Translations under genes and position numbers: made by a program
Part shown: piece after piece, positions 9,121 through 19,041 of the stretch
Position numbering within the stretch: the first letter of the stretch is position 1
How the letters are laid out: each line of letters opens with the position of its first letter
From: Richelia sp. SL_2_1
GTDB lineage: Bacteria; Cyanobacteriota; Cyanobacteriia; Cyanobacteriales; Nostocaceae
NCBI GenBank assembly: GCA_012033205.1
Contig: JAAUSO010000002.1
Span: forward strand, 52,695-116,694
Length of the DNA stretch: 64,000 nucleotides
Reading direction: 5' to 3'
Notes under the pieces: model-generated
What the model was told of the DNA's origin: nothing
Database searches by the model: none
What the model saw: only the letters and a program-made list of their open reading frames with translations

Positions 9121-9457
9121 CGCTTTGAGCTATTTGTTGCGAATGCAATTGCTGTTATCTTGTGTTTTATCTTGAGACCAAAGAAATTTCTGGACAAATA
9201 ACTAAACTACTCCCAACACGCTCTATAATTACCAATGGATAATTGACAATTGATAATTATGAATTTATTGGTAACAGCGGCTTTCCTTTCCAGGAGAAAA
9301 AGAAAATATTTTTTCTGCTTTAACAATCCTCTTGATTAATCAACAGGTAATCATCAATTATTCAACCATCTCTCGCTATCTCTTTCCTCTGCGTTCTTCG
9401 CGTCTCAGCGGTTTTTGAAATCAATAATCTTCTGCTGATTCGTGAGTAATAAAAAAA

Positions 9458-10567
9458 ATGAGTAAAATAATCGTTGTTAAAATCGGCACTTCTAGCTTAA
9501 CTCGTCCCGAAACCGGACATTTAGCACTTTCTACAATTGCGAGTTTGGCTGAAACCCTTTGTAAATTGAGACAGAATGATTATAAAGTAATTTTAGTTTC
9601 CTCTGGTGCAGTGGGTGTAGGCTGTGCGAGACTGGGTTTAAACGAACGTCCCAAAGCAATTGGAGTTAAACAAGCAGTTGCAGCAGTTGGTCAAGGAAGA
9701 CTAATGCGAATTTATGACGATTTTTTTACCAGTTTACAACAACCCATAGCTCAGGTTTTGCTAACTCGTACCGACTTAGTACAGCGCAGCCGCTATCTGA
9801 ATATTTACAATACTTTTCAAGAATTATTAAAACTTGGTGTAATTCCAGTAGTTAATGAAAACGACACTGTTGCGGTAGAAGAACTCAAATTCGGCGATAA
9901 CGATACTTTATCAGCTTTAGTAGCCAGTTTAGTGCGTGCAGATTGGTTGTTTTTGCTTACAGATGTAGATCGACTTTATTCAGCCGATCCTCGTTTAGTA
10001 CCCGATGCTCAACCGATTGCATTAGTAAGTAATATCGAAGAATTGACTAGATTGCAAGTAGAAACAGGTTCATCGGGTTCCCAATGGGGTACGGGTGGGA
10101 TGACAACAAAAATTTCGGCTGCAAGAATTGCTACTGCTGCTGGTGTGAGAACAGTAATTACCGAAGGGAAACAACCCTCGAATATAGAAAAAATATTGCA
10201 AGGTGAATCTATCGGTACCCAGTTTGAACCACAACCAGAACCAACTTCAGCCCGTAAAGGATGGATAGCATACGGATTAGTTTCAGAAGGTAAATTATAT
10301 TTGGATGCCGGTGCAGTAATTGCTATTTCTAGTGGGGGAAAATCGCTTTTAGCTGCTGGAATTACAGCAGTAGAAGGAGAATTCGAGCAAAATGAAGCGG
10401 TGCAATTGTGTAATCAGGATGGTAAGGAAATTGCCAGAGGTTTGGTTAATTATAATAGCAGCGAACTTAAAAAAATATGTGGACGACGTTCAAGTGAAAT
10501 TCCAGAAATATTAGGTTATGAAGGTGTAGAAACAGTGGTACATCGGGATAATTTGGTGTTGATTTAA
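9458..10567 (+). CDS. proB: glutamate 5-kinase
   Basis: 369 residues, full length. It catalyses the first step of proline synthesis, ATP-dependent phosphorylation of glutamate to glutamyl-5-phosphate. The amino-acid kinase domain (1-260) shows [40 protein letters not shown] and the nucleotide-binding [14 protein letters not shown]-terminal PUA domain (about 275-355) follows, as in the longer bacterial forms. It acts with ProA (not in the window) in the cytosol and is usually feedback-inhibited by proline. It stands alone and is followed by an AATTG tandem tract. Confidence 0.97.
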   Translation: MSKIIVVKIGTSSLTRPETGHLALSTIASLAETLCKLRQNDYKVILVSSGAVGVGCARLGLNERPKAIGVKQAVAAVGQGRLMRIYDDFFTSLQQPIAQVLLTRTDLVQRSRYLNIYNTFQELLKLGVIPVVNENDTVAVEELKFGDNDTLSALVASLVRADWLFLLTDVDRLYSADPRLVPDAQPIALVSNIEELTRLQVETGSSGSQWGTGGMTTKISAARIATAAGVRTVITEGKQPSNIEKILQGESIGTQFEPQPEPTSARKGWIAYGLVSEGKLYLDAGAVIAISSGGKSLLAAGITAVEGEFEQNEAVQLCNQDGKEIARGLVNYNSSELKKICGRRSSEIPEILGYEGVETVVHRDNLVLI

Positions 10568-10594
10568 TTGAATTGAATTGAATTGAATTGAATT
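10565..10594. repeat. AATTG tandem repeat
   Basis: Five to six perfect copies of the pentamer AATTG start inside the proB stop codon region and run to about 10594. The tract is a simple sequence repeat that could vary in length by slippage. Confidence 0.85.
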
Positions 10595-10763
10595 TAAAAA
10601 ACATTAGCAAAAGTATTATTGAGAAAATCTCAGAATTTATGCAAGTGAATTTGAAAGTTATTCACTAATATATAGGGGCTATATCTGTACAACTTACTTA
10701 GGGTAGATGTGAGTGTAACTCATTAAAGATTAAATTATCTTTTGTAGCTTTTTCATAGCACTA

Positions 10764-11474
10764 ATGCTTACTCAACAAAGTTTAAAAGATGTCTTTTATT
10801 GCCCAGAAGAATCTGAATTCTACTCTCAATGCATTAAAGAATTAGTGCTGAAACAATGCAATAAATCTGAAATTATTGTCGAATTTGGTTCTGGTGATGG
10901 TTCCCCAGTGATTAATTCTTTACTTGAAACAAAATTCCTAGGTAAAATCTATGGATTTGAATTAAACGACTCAGCTTACGAAGTAGCTAAATCCAACCTT
11001 CGTAAGTACCAATTAGATAGTAAATACATAGTCAAAAATCAAAGTTTTTTTAGTTCGTTAATACCTAATGCCCAATATCTGATATCAAACCCGCCATATC
11101 TGCCTGCAATAGATAATAAAATTTATCAACCACTATTACACGGTGGTATTGATGGTTCGGAAATTGCCAGACAGCTTCTGTCTTTAAATTATCAAAATGT
11201 ATTGCTGATGGTGTCTAGCTATTCTAATCCCCAAAGATTGATTGAATATGCCATATCGAATGGTTATTCTACTGGCAATTTTATGATTTCGCCTTTAAAT
11301 TTTGGCTATTACAGTTCCGAACCAAAAGTTAAAAGTGCTATTTTTCAAATGCAAAAAAAAGGTCTGGCTTTTTACTCAGAAAACATCTATCTTTTGGCTG
11401 GAGTTTTATTTACTCGAAATCAAATGACGGTTGATTTATCTTCCGAATTAATTCAGATAATGACTTCACTTTGA
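10764..11474 (+). CDS. class I SAM-dependent methyltransferase, unknown substrate
   Basis: 236 residues. Motif I, VEFGSGDGSPV (about 39-49), is the SAM-binding glycine loop. The acidic residue at the end of strand 2 is in GFELNDSAY. SNPPYLPA (about 108-115) is the NPPY signature of N-methyltransferases that act on planar amides or amines (HemK/PrmC-like, or DNA/RNA N6). It lacks PrmC's N-terminal domain, so it is a stand-alone catalytic fold. Soluble. Transcribed alone, with tandem palindromic repeats downstream. The substrate is not predictable. Confidence 0.75.
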   Translation: MLTQQSLKDVFYCPEESEFYSQCIKELVLKQCNKSEIIVEFGSGDGSPVINSLLETKFLGKIYGFELNDSAYEVAKSNLRKYQLDSKYIVKNQSFFSSLIPNAQYLISNPPYLPAIDNKIYQPLLHGGIDGSEIARQLLSLNYQNVLLMVSSYSNPQRLIEYAISNGYSTGNFMISPLNFGYYSSEPKVKSAIFQMQKKGLAFYSENIYLLAGVLFTRNQMTVDLSSELIQIMTSL

Positions 11475-11487
11475 CTACAAAAATTAC

Positions 11488-11629
11488 AGAAGTCGGGTTT
11501 TTATAAAGGTTATCTGAGATTACAGATATTTATCCTAAAAACCCGACTTCTCACTTTTATAAAGGTTATCTGAGATTACAGATATTTATCCTAAAAACCT
11601 GACTTCTCACTTTTATAAAGGTTATCTGA
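11488..11629. repeat. AAGTCGGGTTTTT palindromic element, 2.5 tandem copies
   Basis: AGAAGTCGGGTTTTTATAAAG and the inverted arm CTAAAAACCCGACTTCTC enclose TTATCTGAGATTACAGATAT. The interior plus right arm is then repeated once more, and partly a third time. Other copies of the family are at 23724, 25562 (truncated), 43271, 43351, 60485 and 60580. Confidence 0.88.
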
Positions 11630-11655
11630 ACGCGATTATGTGTGATTCAAAATCT

Positions 11656-11686
11656 TGTAGAGACGCGATACTATGAGCGTCTCTAC
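11656..11686. terminator. GTAGAGACGC hairpin between convergent genes
   Basis: GTAGAGACGC and GCGTCTCTAC are perfect 10-base arms around a 10-base loop. It lies between the plus-strand methyltransferase and the minus-strand diiron oxidase, so it may serve as a bidirectional terminator; no long T-run supports this strongly. Confidence 0.45.
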
Positions 11687-11707
11687 ATTTTTAATTAATA
11701 CTACGAT

Positions 11708-12795
11708 TCAGCAACGCCAAGCAATTTTATCGGCTTGTTTTACTGCTTGAGTTACGGCTTTGCCAGCACGATAACTTAACAACTTTTGTTGTTCATAACC
11801 AAGCAACATTTGCCAAGCATCTGAAGGATACTTGTCAACAAGAGGTAACGCTACATCATCTAACATCCATTTTCCATGTAGTTCGTCTACTTTAATATGA
11901 ATATCCCAGTAACTCATAGCTTCTGTTGATAATCCGAGTCGCTTTCCTGCTGCTTGATAGGGACGAAACCCCGATGGTACGGAAAGTTCTCCGTACAAAA
12001 GTCCACCGATGTAACGCAGAAAATAACGTTTGCGTTCGGTAAGCACAAAGCTATGATTGATTATTGCTAATAATTGCCAAGGAACTAAATCAAAGTATGC
12101 TTCCGGCTGAGTTTCCATTCCTAATTGTTCAAGCATTGTTGTAAAGTGAGAAGAATGTTTGCGACTAAGACGACCTCCGCCGTATTCTTCTACTAACAAC
12201 CGTGTTAATACGGCATGGATTTCGTTACCTACACCACCGAGAGTTCGAGAAAGTTGACTCGCTTCCACTAATCCATCCAGAGAACCAATTGCTACTAAAT
12301 GACGATAGCCGCTCATAGTCAATTGGTCGCGGTAATATAGATTATCTTCGGATAAAGGTGGTTCTATATCCGCTGCAACTCTTTTGCCTAAAGCCTGTTT
12401 GACATCTATTCCTTTAAAGGATTCTACATCAACTTGGGTTATTTCCCATTGTTGCCAAACTGATTCAATTCGATTTCGTAGCTTTTGCAGGTAAAAAGAA
12501 TCTTCGTTAATATAGTTTTGCAAATCATCGTACCAAAAAAGCTTTAACCGATTGATACGATAGAGTATCCTTTGCAAAAATAAATGTGCAGCATCATCCC
12601 CCGATGCTCTTTGATAAGCTATTGAGAGCGCAAAGTTAATAGTTTTTCAATATTACTTACTACTGAATGCAATTCATCTAGACGCTGGTCTAAATTTTCC
12701 TTGTTGAGCAATTCGATAAACTGTTTTTCAGCTTCATCGTAGTTGATAGCTGTTGTTTTTGTGTCAACGATTGGAAGTACAGTATTGCTATGCAT
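11708..12795 (-). pseudogene. haem-oxygenase-like diiron oxidase (iron-containing redox enzyme family), frameshifted
   Basis: From ATG 12795 the frame encodes 58 residues (MHSNTVLPIVDTKTTAINYD...) and stops at 12619. The next frame continues FALSIAYQRASGDDAAHLF and runs to 11708. Adding one A to the A5 run complementary to 12643-12647 fuses both parts into about 353 residues (NIEKTINFALSIAY). The catalytic part carries all the metal ligands of the HDO fold: LVEEYGGGRLSRKHSSH, a Glu in LLYGELSVP, and the H-x3-D-x2-H motif in HIKVDELH. Family members oxidise fatty acids or amino acids with a diiron cofactor. It follows a methyltransferase gene by 66 bp. Substrate unknown. The break may be a sequencing error, since the active site is intact. 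Confidence 0.78.
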
Positions 12796-12861
12796 TGCAA
12801 ATTTTTCTAGTATTTACTCCTTTTGCTGCAAAATCCCATTTATTGTTCTATAAATAAGATT

Positions 12862-13609
12862 CTATAAATAAGGGCTTATCCCAGGATGAAGCGAACTGAT
12901 AAATGTCCAAGTTGCCATGTATGTTCCAGCATACAAATTGGCATAATCAGCATTGCTATCTGCAACAAACCAGTCAGGTATAGTTTTTTGCTGTTTAATT
13001 CTTTGATCTAAGCCGGTAAGCAATGAAATATTCTCATAAACTATATTTCCACGAGCCTTTTCTACCATTAATTCAAGCGACTTTTGCAACAATTCGGCGC
13101 GAGCAAATAAGGTATGAAAAGGATGATTCCCGTAAGCAAAAGGCACAATAATAATTAAGTAACCCCGTTCGCTGAGCAAATTTTGTAAACAAAATTCAAT
13201 GATTTCTTGGTCGTCTTTTTTTCTAAGTATTTTTATCGGTGCTGTGAAATAACAACCCAGCAAGAACAATTGCATCAAACTTTTGGGTTTTTTCAACCAT
13301 TTGAGGCAATTTTACCGATAAATCCGCAGTTATAAACTTCCTTTGAGGGAAAAGCTTTAAACAACGTTGAATTGCTAACTCGCTGTGATCAATACCTAGA
13401 TAATCGCAACGCTCTGGTAAATACTTACATAAAGCTGCATTTCCACATCCTAAATCTAATAAAGAAAATGATTCTGGAAAAGCGTCATTTAAAAAACAAA
13501 CGGTTGGTTTATATCGGGGTGTATTTTCAGGTGACTCTAAATAAGAATAATAATCGTCTTGAAAACGTTCTTCTTCAGATGTATTTCGATCTGGCGGGGC
13601 TTGTTGCAT
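12862..13609 (-). pseudogene. class I SAM-dependent methyltransferase, frameshifted
   Basis: The N-terminal part (13609 to 13223) carries motif I LLDLGCGNAALC, the acidic strand-2 residue in YLGIDHSELAI, and FDAIVLAGLLFH, then stops just after STDKNT. The next frame continues KILRKKDDQEIIEFCLQNLL and GYLIIIVPFAYG to 12862. Removing one A from the A5 run complementary to 13230-13234 joins them (HSTDKILRKKDDQE), giving about 248 residues. It is a small-molecule-type methyltransferase and lies directly upstream of the HDO gene on the same strand, so the two probably form one operon. Substrate unknown. Confidence 0.75.
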
Positions 13610-13799
13610 GAGGATTATTATTGATCAACAAAGTTATTATTAAACATTCCTCAAGCAGTTTTATCACCCAAAAGCATTAAATTATGTTGGAGGATATTTA
13701 GTCAAAATTTCTTCCGATTATACCTCTTTAGATGCATGGCAAATTGAGGTCTTTGACGGCATAACCTAACTCAAAGTGATTTAGACCTGATTAAAATAC

Positions 13800-13960
13800 A
13801 ATACGGTTCAGTTAAAGTCAAAAACCTTGATATATGTAGGTTGGGTTGAGGAACGTTCACCGCTAGGTGTGCCGGAGGCACAACCCAACCTACAAGGTGG
13901 GTTTGTTGGGTTTCGCAGAGCCTCAACCCAACCTACAATTTTCCTTAACTAAACCGTATT
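13800..13960. mobile_element. MITE-like element, second copy with AATACGGTTCAGTTAA ends
   Basis: Left end AATACGGTTCAGTTAA (13800); right end CCTTAACTAAACCGTATT (to 13960). The interior (GTAGGTTGGGTTGAG...CAACCCAACCTAC, repeated) differs fully from that of 4824-4961, so only the terminal repeats are shared. It lies in the 13610-14166 gap, which holds no gene. Confidence 0.8.
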
Positions 13961-14166
13961 GGATTAAAATATATTTTTAATAATTTTTAATTAATAAGAT
14001 TAATGAATATTAGGTCAATATGGGATGTTCATATGCATACAAGAAAAAGTTGGTAGCTAACAAAATTTTGTTACCCATTTAAATTGGAGACTGCGTGCAT
14101 CGCTGATGAATAAGCATTTGAGTTTATGATTACACGCAATCGTTTTTTTGAATCAGCTTCCAACTA

Positions 14167-15213
14167 TTAAAGTGCTTCTGGTGGAGCAATATCGGAACCG
14201 ATAGTAATACCCGCATTGCTAGACTTAATACCTGGTTTGGCTGTGTTCTCTTTGTACTTGAATGATTCGGAGACTTCTGAAGCAGGAGTTACTTCTGTAT
14301 TTATGGCTTTTTCAGCATTGCTTTGTTGCTGGGATATTAGAGATAATCCTCCAACTGCACCAGCAACCAGCGCTGTGTAACCAACATACAAATGCATCGG
14401 GCTTATATCCAGTCCAATTCTGGGAGTTTTATCGGATTCAAACAATGAAGGAACAAGGGATTCTTTTGTTTCTGATGTTGGTAGAGATGCAGCTAAAACA
14501 GTACCGTTAAATCCTAAAGCATTTCCCATCACTCGGATAAAACCCCGAACATACACATCTGCTGGTAAGGATTCCATATCACCCCTTTCCACAGCTTCCA
14601 TCTGATGTATGGGAATATGAGTGTACATATGCAAGTCACTCAAACAAAAACCTCGCGATTCTCTAGCTTGTTTTAATTGTTGACCAATTTCGCGAAACTT
14701 TTCTAGACGCTGCTCAACTCTAGTTTGCTTGGCAATTTGTGCTTTAGAAGGTTTTCCAGATTTGAACCAGTTAAAAGCAGTTGTATTTTTAGAGCTATCG
14801 ACTACTTTTGTTGGCTTTGATGGCTCTTCTTTTACAATACTAGTTGTTGGGGATGGATTGACAATTGTCAAGCACTCAGATAAGTCGTTAGTTGATTGAA
14901 CGGGTGATGTTTCAGTTTTGGGTTCAATTTTCTCTTCAACTTCTGGAGTGGTATCCGCAATCGTTTGATTGTGTAATGAAAGCTGACGAAATGCCACACC
15001 AATCGCTTCTCTTCCAACCGCTTTAAATAACAGCTTCGCTTGTTCCGATGAAGGACCTAACAATTTTTGTACTGTTGCCAAAGCACGACGATAGACCTTA
15101 CTTTTGTGTAGTTCTGTTTCTATTTCACTTAATAGCGATCGCAATTCGTCTTGAGAAATTTCAATCGCGGGTTGTCCGGGAACTGATAATGAGTACATTG
15201 ATGACATGACCAT
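14167..15213 (-). CDS. HTH_25/RodZ-like protein with single membrane span
   Basis: 348 residues. An N-terminal helical region (about 10-80) is followed by a polar, Thr/Pro/Glu-rich linker. A Cro-type helix-turn-helix of the RodZ kind comes next (LKQARESRGFCLSDLHMYTH to DVYVRGFIRVMGNALGF, about 180-240), then one membrane span (YVGYTALVAGAVGGLSL, about 275-292) and a short exterior tail. In RodZ this HTH binds MreB rather than DNA. The layout suggests a cell-shape or envelope factor, or a membrane-bound regulator. It is divergent from a second RodZ-like gene at 16336. Several close in-frame ATGs exist; I kept 15213. Confidence 0.75.
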   Translation of the reverse strand: MVMSSMYSLSVPGQPAIEISQDELRSLLSEIETELHKSKVYRRALATVQKLLGPSSEQAKLLFKAVGREAIGVAFRQLSLHNQTIADTTPEVEEKIEPKTETSPVQSTNDLSECLTIVNPSPTTSIVKEEPSKPTKVVDSSKNTTAFNWFKSGKPSKAQIAKQTRVEQRLEKFREIGQQLKQARESRGFCLSDLHMYTHIPIHQMEAVERGDMESLPADVYVRGFIRVMGNALGFNGTVLAASLPTSETKESLVPSLFESDKTPRIGLDISPMHLYVGYTALVAGAVGGLSLISQQQSNAEKAINTEVTPASEVSESFKYKENTAKPGIKSSNAGITIGSDIAPPEAL

Positions 15214-15857
15214 AATTAGGGGATGATGAAGGGTAGTTAAGCGAGAAAGTAAATTTACCTGTGTAATTTCTTCTAACCTTTCTTGACATTTCCGGATTGT
15301 TGCGTATAAACCCTATATCCTTTTCGGGAAATAATCATCAAGATTTTTCAACTCAGTTTTTCGCTGGGTAATCTAATTTTTACAAGTATTTATTTGTTCC
15401 TGATTTCTACAAAGTTATTGGTATTACTACTGTTGAAAGTTATTTACCAATCTTTTGTTGATTAATTAAATGTATAAAAATCAGCTTTTAATGTACTTAA
15501 TAAAAAATCAATGCCTTGATTGAAACTATTAATTATTAATTTATACTAAGCCATTAACTGAAATACTAATTTAAATTGTGTATTGAATAGAATTGTTTTA
15601 TACTATCTATAAATCGTACCTAGGAAGGATGACAAATTATGATATAAATCATCTGAGTTTGTTTTGCGTTTCGATTATTTGAATCATATATTTAAATCCG
15701 AGATATGAAAAAAATTATGAAAATTAGCTAGCTGACAACAACCGAAATAACATCTACCATTAGTAGTAATCTGGTATTGTGAGTTAGAATATGACCTTAG
15801 ATTTTCACTTATGAAGCTACAGATAAAAAATCCATAATAAATTGTAACCAGGTAGAA

Positions 15858-16042
15858 GAATAGATGTTTGAAAAGTACTTTACCTGGCGACTAGAAGTCG
15901 CACGGAAGTCGCTCATGGGGGAGATCCCATTTCTGCGCGCTGCCTTGGCTACACAAGCAAAACACGCAGTAAGTCGGGTTATGAATGAACTAAGTCCACG
16001 CAGGTAGAATTTGCTTGTGTAGTAGCGGTTTAAACCCCCGGA
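15858..16042. repeat. inverted-repeat element with GACTAGAAGTCGC and GCTACACAAGCAA arms
   Basis: GCTACACAAGCAA (about 15949) is mirrored by TTGCTTGTGTAGTAGC (about 16011). A small palindrome, GCGACTAGAAGTCGC, marks the left side. It is non-coding and MITE-like. The remaining gap from 15214 to 16335 is AT-rich; I see only a 17-codon reading frame behind AGGAAGG at 15622, which I do not credit. Confidence 0.6.
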
Positions 16043-16335
16043 TACTTTCAAAACTGTATCAACTCCCTAATGTTTGAGAATTTGATTATAGAGTTGCCTT
16101 ATGGTTTAGTAAAACATAAAGCCTACATGGATAAATCAGGTGTTTGAGATTACAAGATAATTGTCTCTATGGACATAAATACATTTTTGATGCCCTGTGG
16201 TTCAATTAAATAGCCTTGCAATAAAAATGTATTATCATAAAATAATTTTTCATTATTTTGTCTAAAAAGTTGTATAAAATACATCTTTTACAGTAATTTC
16301 TCTGTTGAATGTAATACATCAAAAACTATCGGGAG

Positions 16336-17115
16336 ATGACAGTGAAGCCTTTAAATGAAGAGCAAAGGGAGAAACTTAAAGAAATAACTAACAAACTCAG
16401 ACAAGTACGAGAAGAAAAATCTATACATATAGAAGAAATCGCAGCGAAAATACTTGTCCGACCTGTTTTTTTAAGTGCTTTAGAGGAAGGGAGATTTGAG
16501 GAATTACCCGAAGCAGTTTACATTCAAGGGTTTATCCGTCGTTATGGGGATATTTTAGGACTTGATGGTACTGGATTAGGGCATGAGTTTGGCAGTATTG
16601 CTTGTCCTCCCCCCATACCCCAGGAAAATAGTAATTTAGGCAATAGACCAAATATACATATACCTTTAGCCGTACCTTATATTTTATTGATAATTGGTGC
16701 TTCTTTAGGGCTATTTTATTTACTTAGTCCCAAACCAGCAGAGCAAGCTGTTAGTCAAAGTCAATATTCGTCAAATGTTTCGGAAGAAAAGAACCTACCG
16801 GAATCAACAACTTCATCCTCAGCAGCAGTTCCCAAGCCGACACCAACACCAACACTAACACCGATTGAAGGTGTGAAAGTTAGTTTAGATGCACAAGCTG
16901 AATCGTGGGTAAGAGTAACAACTGATGAGAAAAAAGTATTTGAAGGAACCTTACAAAAAGGAGACAAAAAAAGCTTTACTGCGAAAGAAAAATTAACTAT
17001 ACGTTCCGGTAATCCGGCTGCGGTAATGATTGGAGTCAATCAAAGTCAACCTGTTCCCCTTGGTTCTGATAATAATCCAAAAACTGCTACCTATACATCT
17101 GAAGGTGTAGAGTAG
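16336..17115 (+). CDS. RodZ family protein (HTH_25, one membrane span, DUF4115-like C-terminus)
   Basis: 259 residues from ATG 16336 behind CGGGAG. The N-terminal helix-turn-helix (about 15-75, KLRQVREEKSIHIEEIAAKI to AVYIQGFIRRYGDILGL) is the RodZ/MreB-binding type. A single span (IPLAVPYILLIIGASLGLF, about 110-130), a Pro/Thr linker (PTPTPTLTP) and an exterior beta domain (about 178-255, AESWVRVTTDEKKVFEGTL) complete the RodZ layout. RodZ links MreB filaments to wall synthesis and rod shape. The divergent neighbour at 14167 has the same HTH type with a different tail. rodZ as the gene name is plausible but not proven. Confidence 0.85.
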   Translation: MTVKPLNEEQREKLKEITNKLRQVREEKSIHIEEIAAKILVRPVFLSALEEGRFEELPEAVYIQGFIRRYGDILGLDGTGLGHEFGSIACPPPIPQENSNLGNRPNIHIPLAVPYILLIIGASLGLFYLLSPKPAEQAVSQSQYSSNVSEEKNLPESTTSSSAAVPKPTPTPTLTPIEGVKVSLDAQAESWVRVTTDEKKVFEGTLQKGDKKSFTAKEKLTIRSGNPAAVMIGVNQSQPVPLGSDNNPKTATYTSEGVE

Positions 17116-17162
17116 GGGATGGAGTTTGGGAGGACAAGGGGACAAGGGGAGAAATAAATAAG

Positions 17163-17207
17163 AACTGTCAACTGTCAACTGTCAACTGTCAACTGTCAAC
17201 TGTCAAC
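17163..17207. repeat. heptamer tract, AACTGTC unit
   Basis: Six perfect copies of the heptamer AACTGTC between convergent rodZ-like and gatA genes. The same unit recurs at 63837-63860. This is the STRR class typical of Nostocales. Confidence 0.92.
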
Positions 17208-17220
17208 TAACTCCTCATTC

Positions 17221-18684
17221 CTAACTAATTAAACTTGGTGTACGTAAATGCCAGTTTGTTGCTTGTTCATATGCGTAGGCGACTTGAAATAGCTGATCTT
17301 CTCGGAGTACTTTACCAATTAATTGCAGCCCAATCGGTATTCCTTCGTCGTTGAAGCCGCAGGGAATGCTGATACCGGGTAATCCTGCGAGATTGACAGG
17401 AATTGTCATTAAGTCAGTTAAATACATATTAAGGGGATCTTGGGATTTTTCCCCTGCTTTAAATGCGGCTATTGGTGCGGTGGGACAAGCTAAAACATCA
17501 ACTTGTTTAAAGGCTTTGTCAAAGTCTTCTTTGATTAATGTCCGAACTTTTTGAGCTTTAAGATAGTAAGCGTCGTAATAACCCGCACTCAGAACATAAG
17601 TTCCAATCATAATCCGACGTTTTACTTCTGCACCAAAACCTGTAGAGCGGGTACGGGTGTACATTGATAAAAGGTTATCTGCTTCTTCTGCTCGATAACC
17701 ATATTTAACGCCATCGTAACGAGCGAGGTTTGCTGATGCTTCTGATGGAGCAATTATATAGTAACTGGGTAAACCGTAGCGGAACCGAGGACAGGAAACA
17801 ATGTGAATTTCTGCACCTAATTCTTGTAGTAGATCGATGGCTTTGGTAACTGCTTCTTCTACTTGAGAGTCTAAACCTTCACCAAAGGTCTCCTTAATTA
17901 TACCGATTCTGAGTTTGCCTCTCGGTTTTAAATCTGGTTTTAAACTATCGGTGTATTTAGGTATATCAACTTTTAAACTGGTAGAATCTTTGGGATCATA
18001 TCCGGCAATTTCATTTAAAAGTATGGCTGCATCTTCTACTGTGCGAGAAAATGGTCCAATTTGGTCTAGGGAAGAAGCAAAGGCTACTAAACCGTAACGA
18101 GAAACTAGCCCGTAAGTGGGTTTCATTCCCACTACACCGCAAAAAGATGCGGGTAAACGAATTGAACCTCCTGTATCGGAACCTAGAGAAACGGTGCATT
18201 CTTGGGCTGCTACTGCTGCTGCTGAACCACCAGAGGAACCGCCGGGAACTCGTGATAAGTCCCAAGGGTTAGCTGTAACATGATAGGCAGAGTTTTCAGT
18301 GGAACTACCCATAGCAAATTCATCTAAGTTAGTTTTACCCACCATGACAGCGCCTGCATCGGCGAGTTTTTGCGTTACAGTCGATTCATATGGTGGTATA
18401 AAATTTTCCAGAAATTTCGAGGCGCAGGTAGTACGAATTCCTTTGGTACACATATTATCTTTGATACCGATGGGAATTCCTGCGAGCAAACCAATTTCTT
18501 CTCCAGCGGCGATTTTGGCATCCACTTTTCGCGCTTGTTGTAAAGCTTGTTCTTGAGTAACCTGTAAGAAGCTACGAACTTTCGGTTCTAATTGTTCGAT
18601 GCGGTTTAAAGCTTCTTGGGTGATTTCAACCGCAGAACGTTTTTTATCAATTAATTGTTGATGCAATTCGCGTATGGATGCCAT
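17221..18684 (-). CDS. gatA: Asp-tRNA(Asn)/Glu-tRNA(Gln) amidotransferase subunit A
   Basis: 487 residues, full length. It is the glutaminase subunit of GatCAB, which amidates misacylated Glu-tRNA(Gln) and Asp-tRNA(Asn), essential in cyanobacteria lacking GlnRS. The amidase signature is complete: Lys in [11 protein letters not shown], the Ser-cisSer segment [15 protein letters not shown], and the nucleophile Ser in [17 protein letters not shown]. The C-terminal part reads [18 protein letters not shown]. gatB and gatC are not adjacent, as is usual in this phylum. The ATG at 18684 is followed by [10 protein letters not shown], a normal GatA start. Confidence 0.98.
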   Translation of the reverse strand: MASIRELHQQLIDKKRSAVEITQEALNRIEQLEPKVRSFLQVTQEQALQQARKVDAKIAAGEEIGLLAGIPIGIKDNMCTKGIRTTCASKFLENFIPPYESTVTQKLADAGAVMVGKTNLDEFAMGSSTENSAYHVTANPWDLSRVPGGSSGGSAAAVAAQECTVSLGSDTGGSIRLPASFCGVVGMKPTYGLVSRYGLVAFASSLDQIGPFSRTVEDAAILLNEIAGYDPKDSTSLKVDIPKYTDSLKPDLKPRGKLRIGIIKETFGEGLDSQVEEAVTKAIDLLQELGAEIHIVSCPRFRYGLPSYYIIAPSEASANLARYDGVKYGYRAEEADNLLSMYTRTRSTGFGAEVKRRIMIGTYVLSAGYYDAYYLKAQKVRTLIKEDFDKAFKQVDVLACPTAPIAAFKAGEKSQDPLNMYLTDLMTIPVNLAGLPGISIPCGFNDEGIPIGLQLIGKVLREDQLFQVAYAYEQATNWHLRTPSLIS

Positions 18685-18770
18685 GCATTACTACTCCCTT
18701 TTATACTAATTAGCTCAAATGATTGATTTTAGTACATCTTGTAAAAGTCTGGTAATTTTAAATAAAAAAT

Positions 18771-18875
18771 TGGTAATGGGTAATGGGTAATGGGGAATGG
18801 GGAATAGGGAATAGGGAATGGGGAATGGGTAATGGGGAATAGGGAATGGGGAATGGGTAATGGGTAATGGGGAAA
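18771..18875. repeat. GGGTAATGGGGAATGGG tract
   Basis: About 14 degenerate heptamers (GGGTAAT, GGGGAAT, AGGGAAT) on the plus strand. An inverted tract of ACCAATT heptamers follows at about 18935-18975, so the two could pair. It lies between gatA and dnaE-C. Confidence 0.88.
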
Positions 18876-19041
18876 TAATTAATTATGAAGGAGTTTTGAT
18901 GGACACGCTATGCTATCGCCCTTTCAATTATGTACTTCAATTACCAATTACCAATTCTCAATTACTCATTACCTTCCTTAGAATAATTTCTTAAAATATA
19001 TAGATTAAACTAACTTTACAGATTTTCTGGGGGTGGGAATT

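Noticed and set aside
12619..12795. Independent 58-residue small protein upstream of the oxidase
   Set aside because: Its sequence runs directly into the oxidase frame after one base change and its start has the right spacing from the methyltransferase, so it is the oxidase N-terminus.
13372..13611. 79-codon plus-strand frame opposite the methyltransferase
   Set aside because: Antisense to SAM-binding motifs of the minus-strand gene; no independent support.
15622..15690. 17-codon reading frame behind AGGAAGG
   Set aside because: Too short and without any other evidence; a chance match to a ribosome-binding site is likely.
15809..16051. 80-codon minus-strand reading frame
   Set aside because: It lies wholly inside an inverted-repeat element with GACTAGAAGTCGC arms; no ribosome-binding site and no family resemblance.
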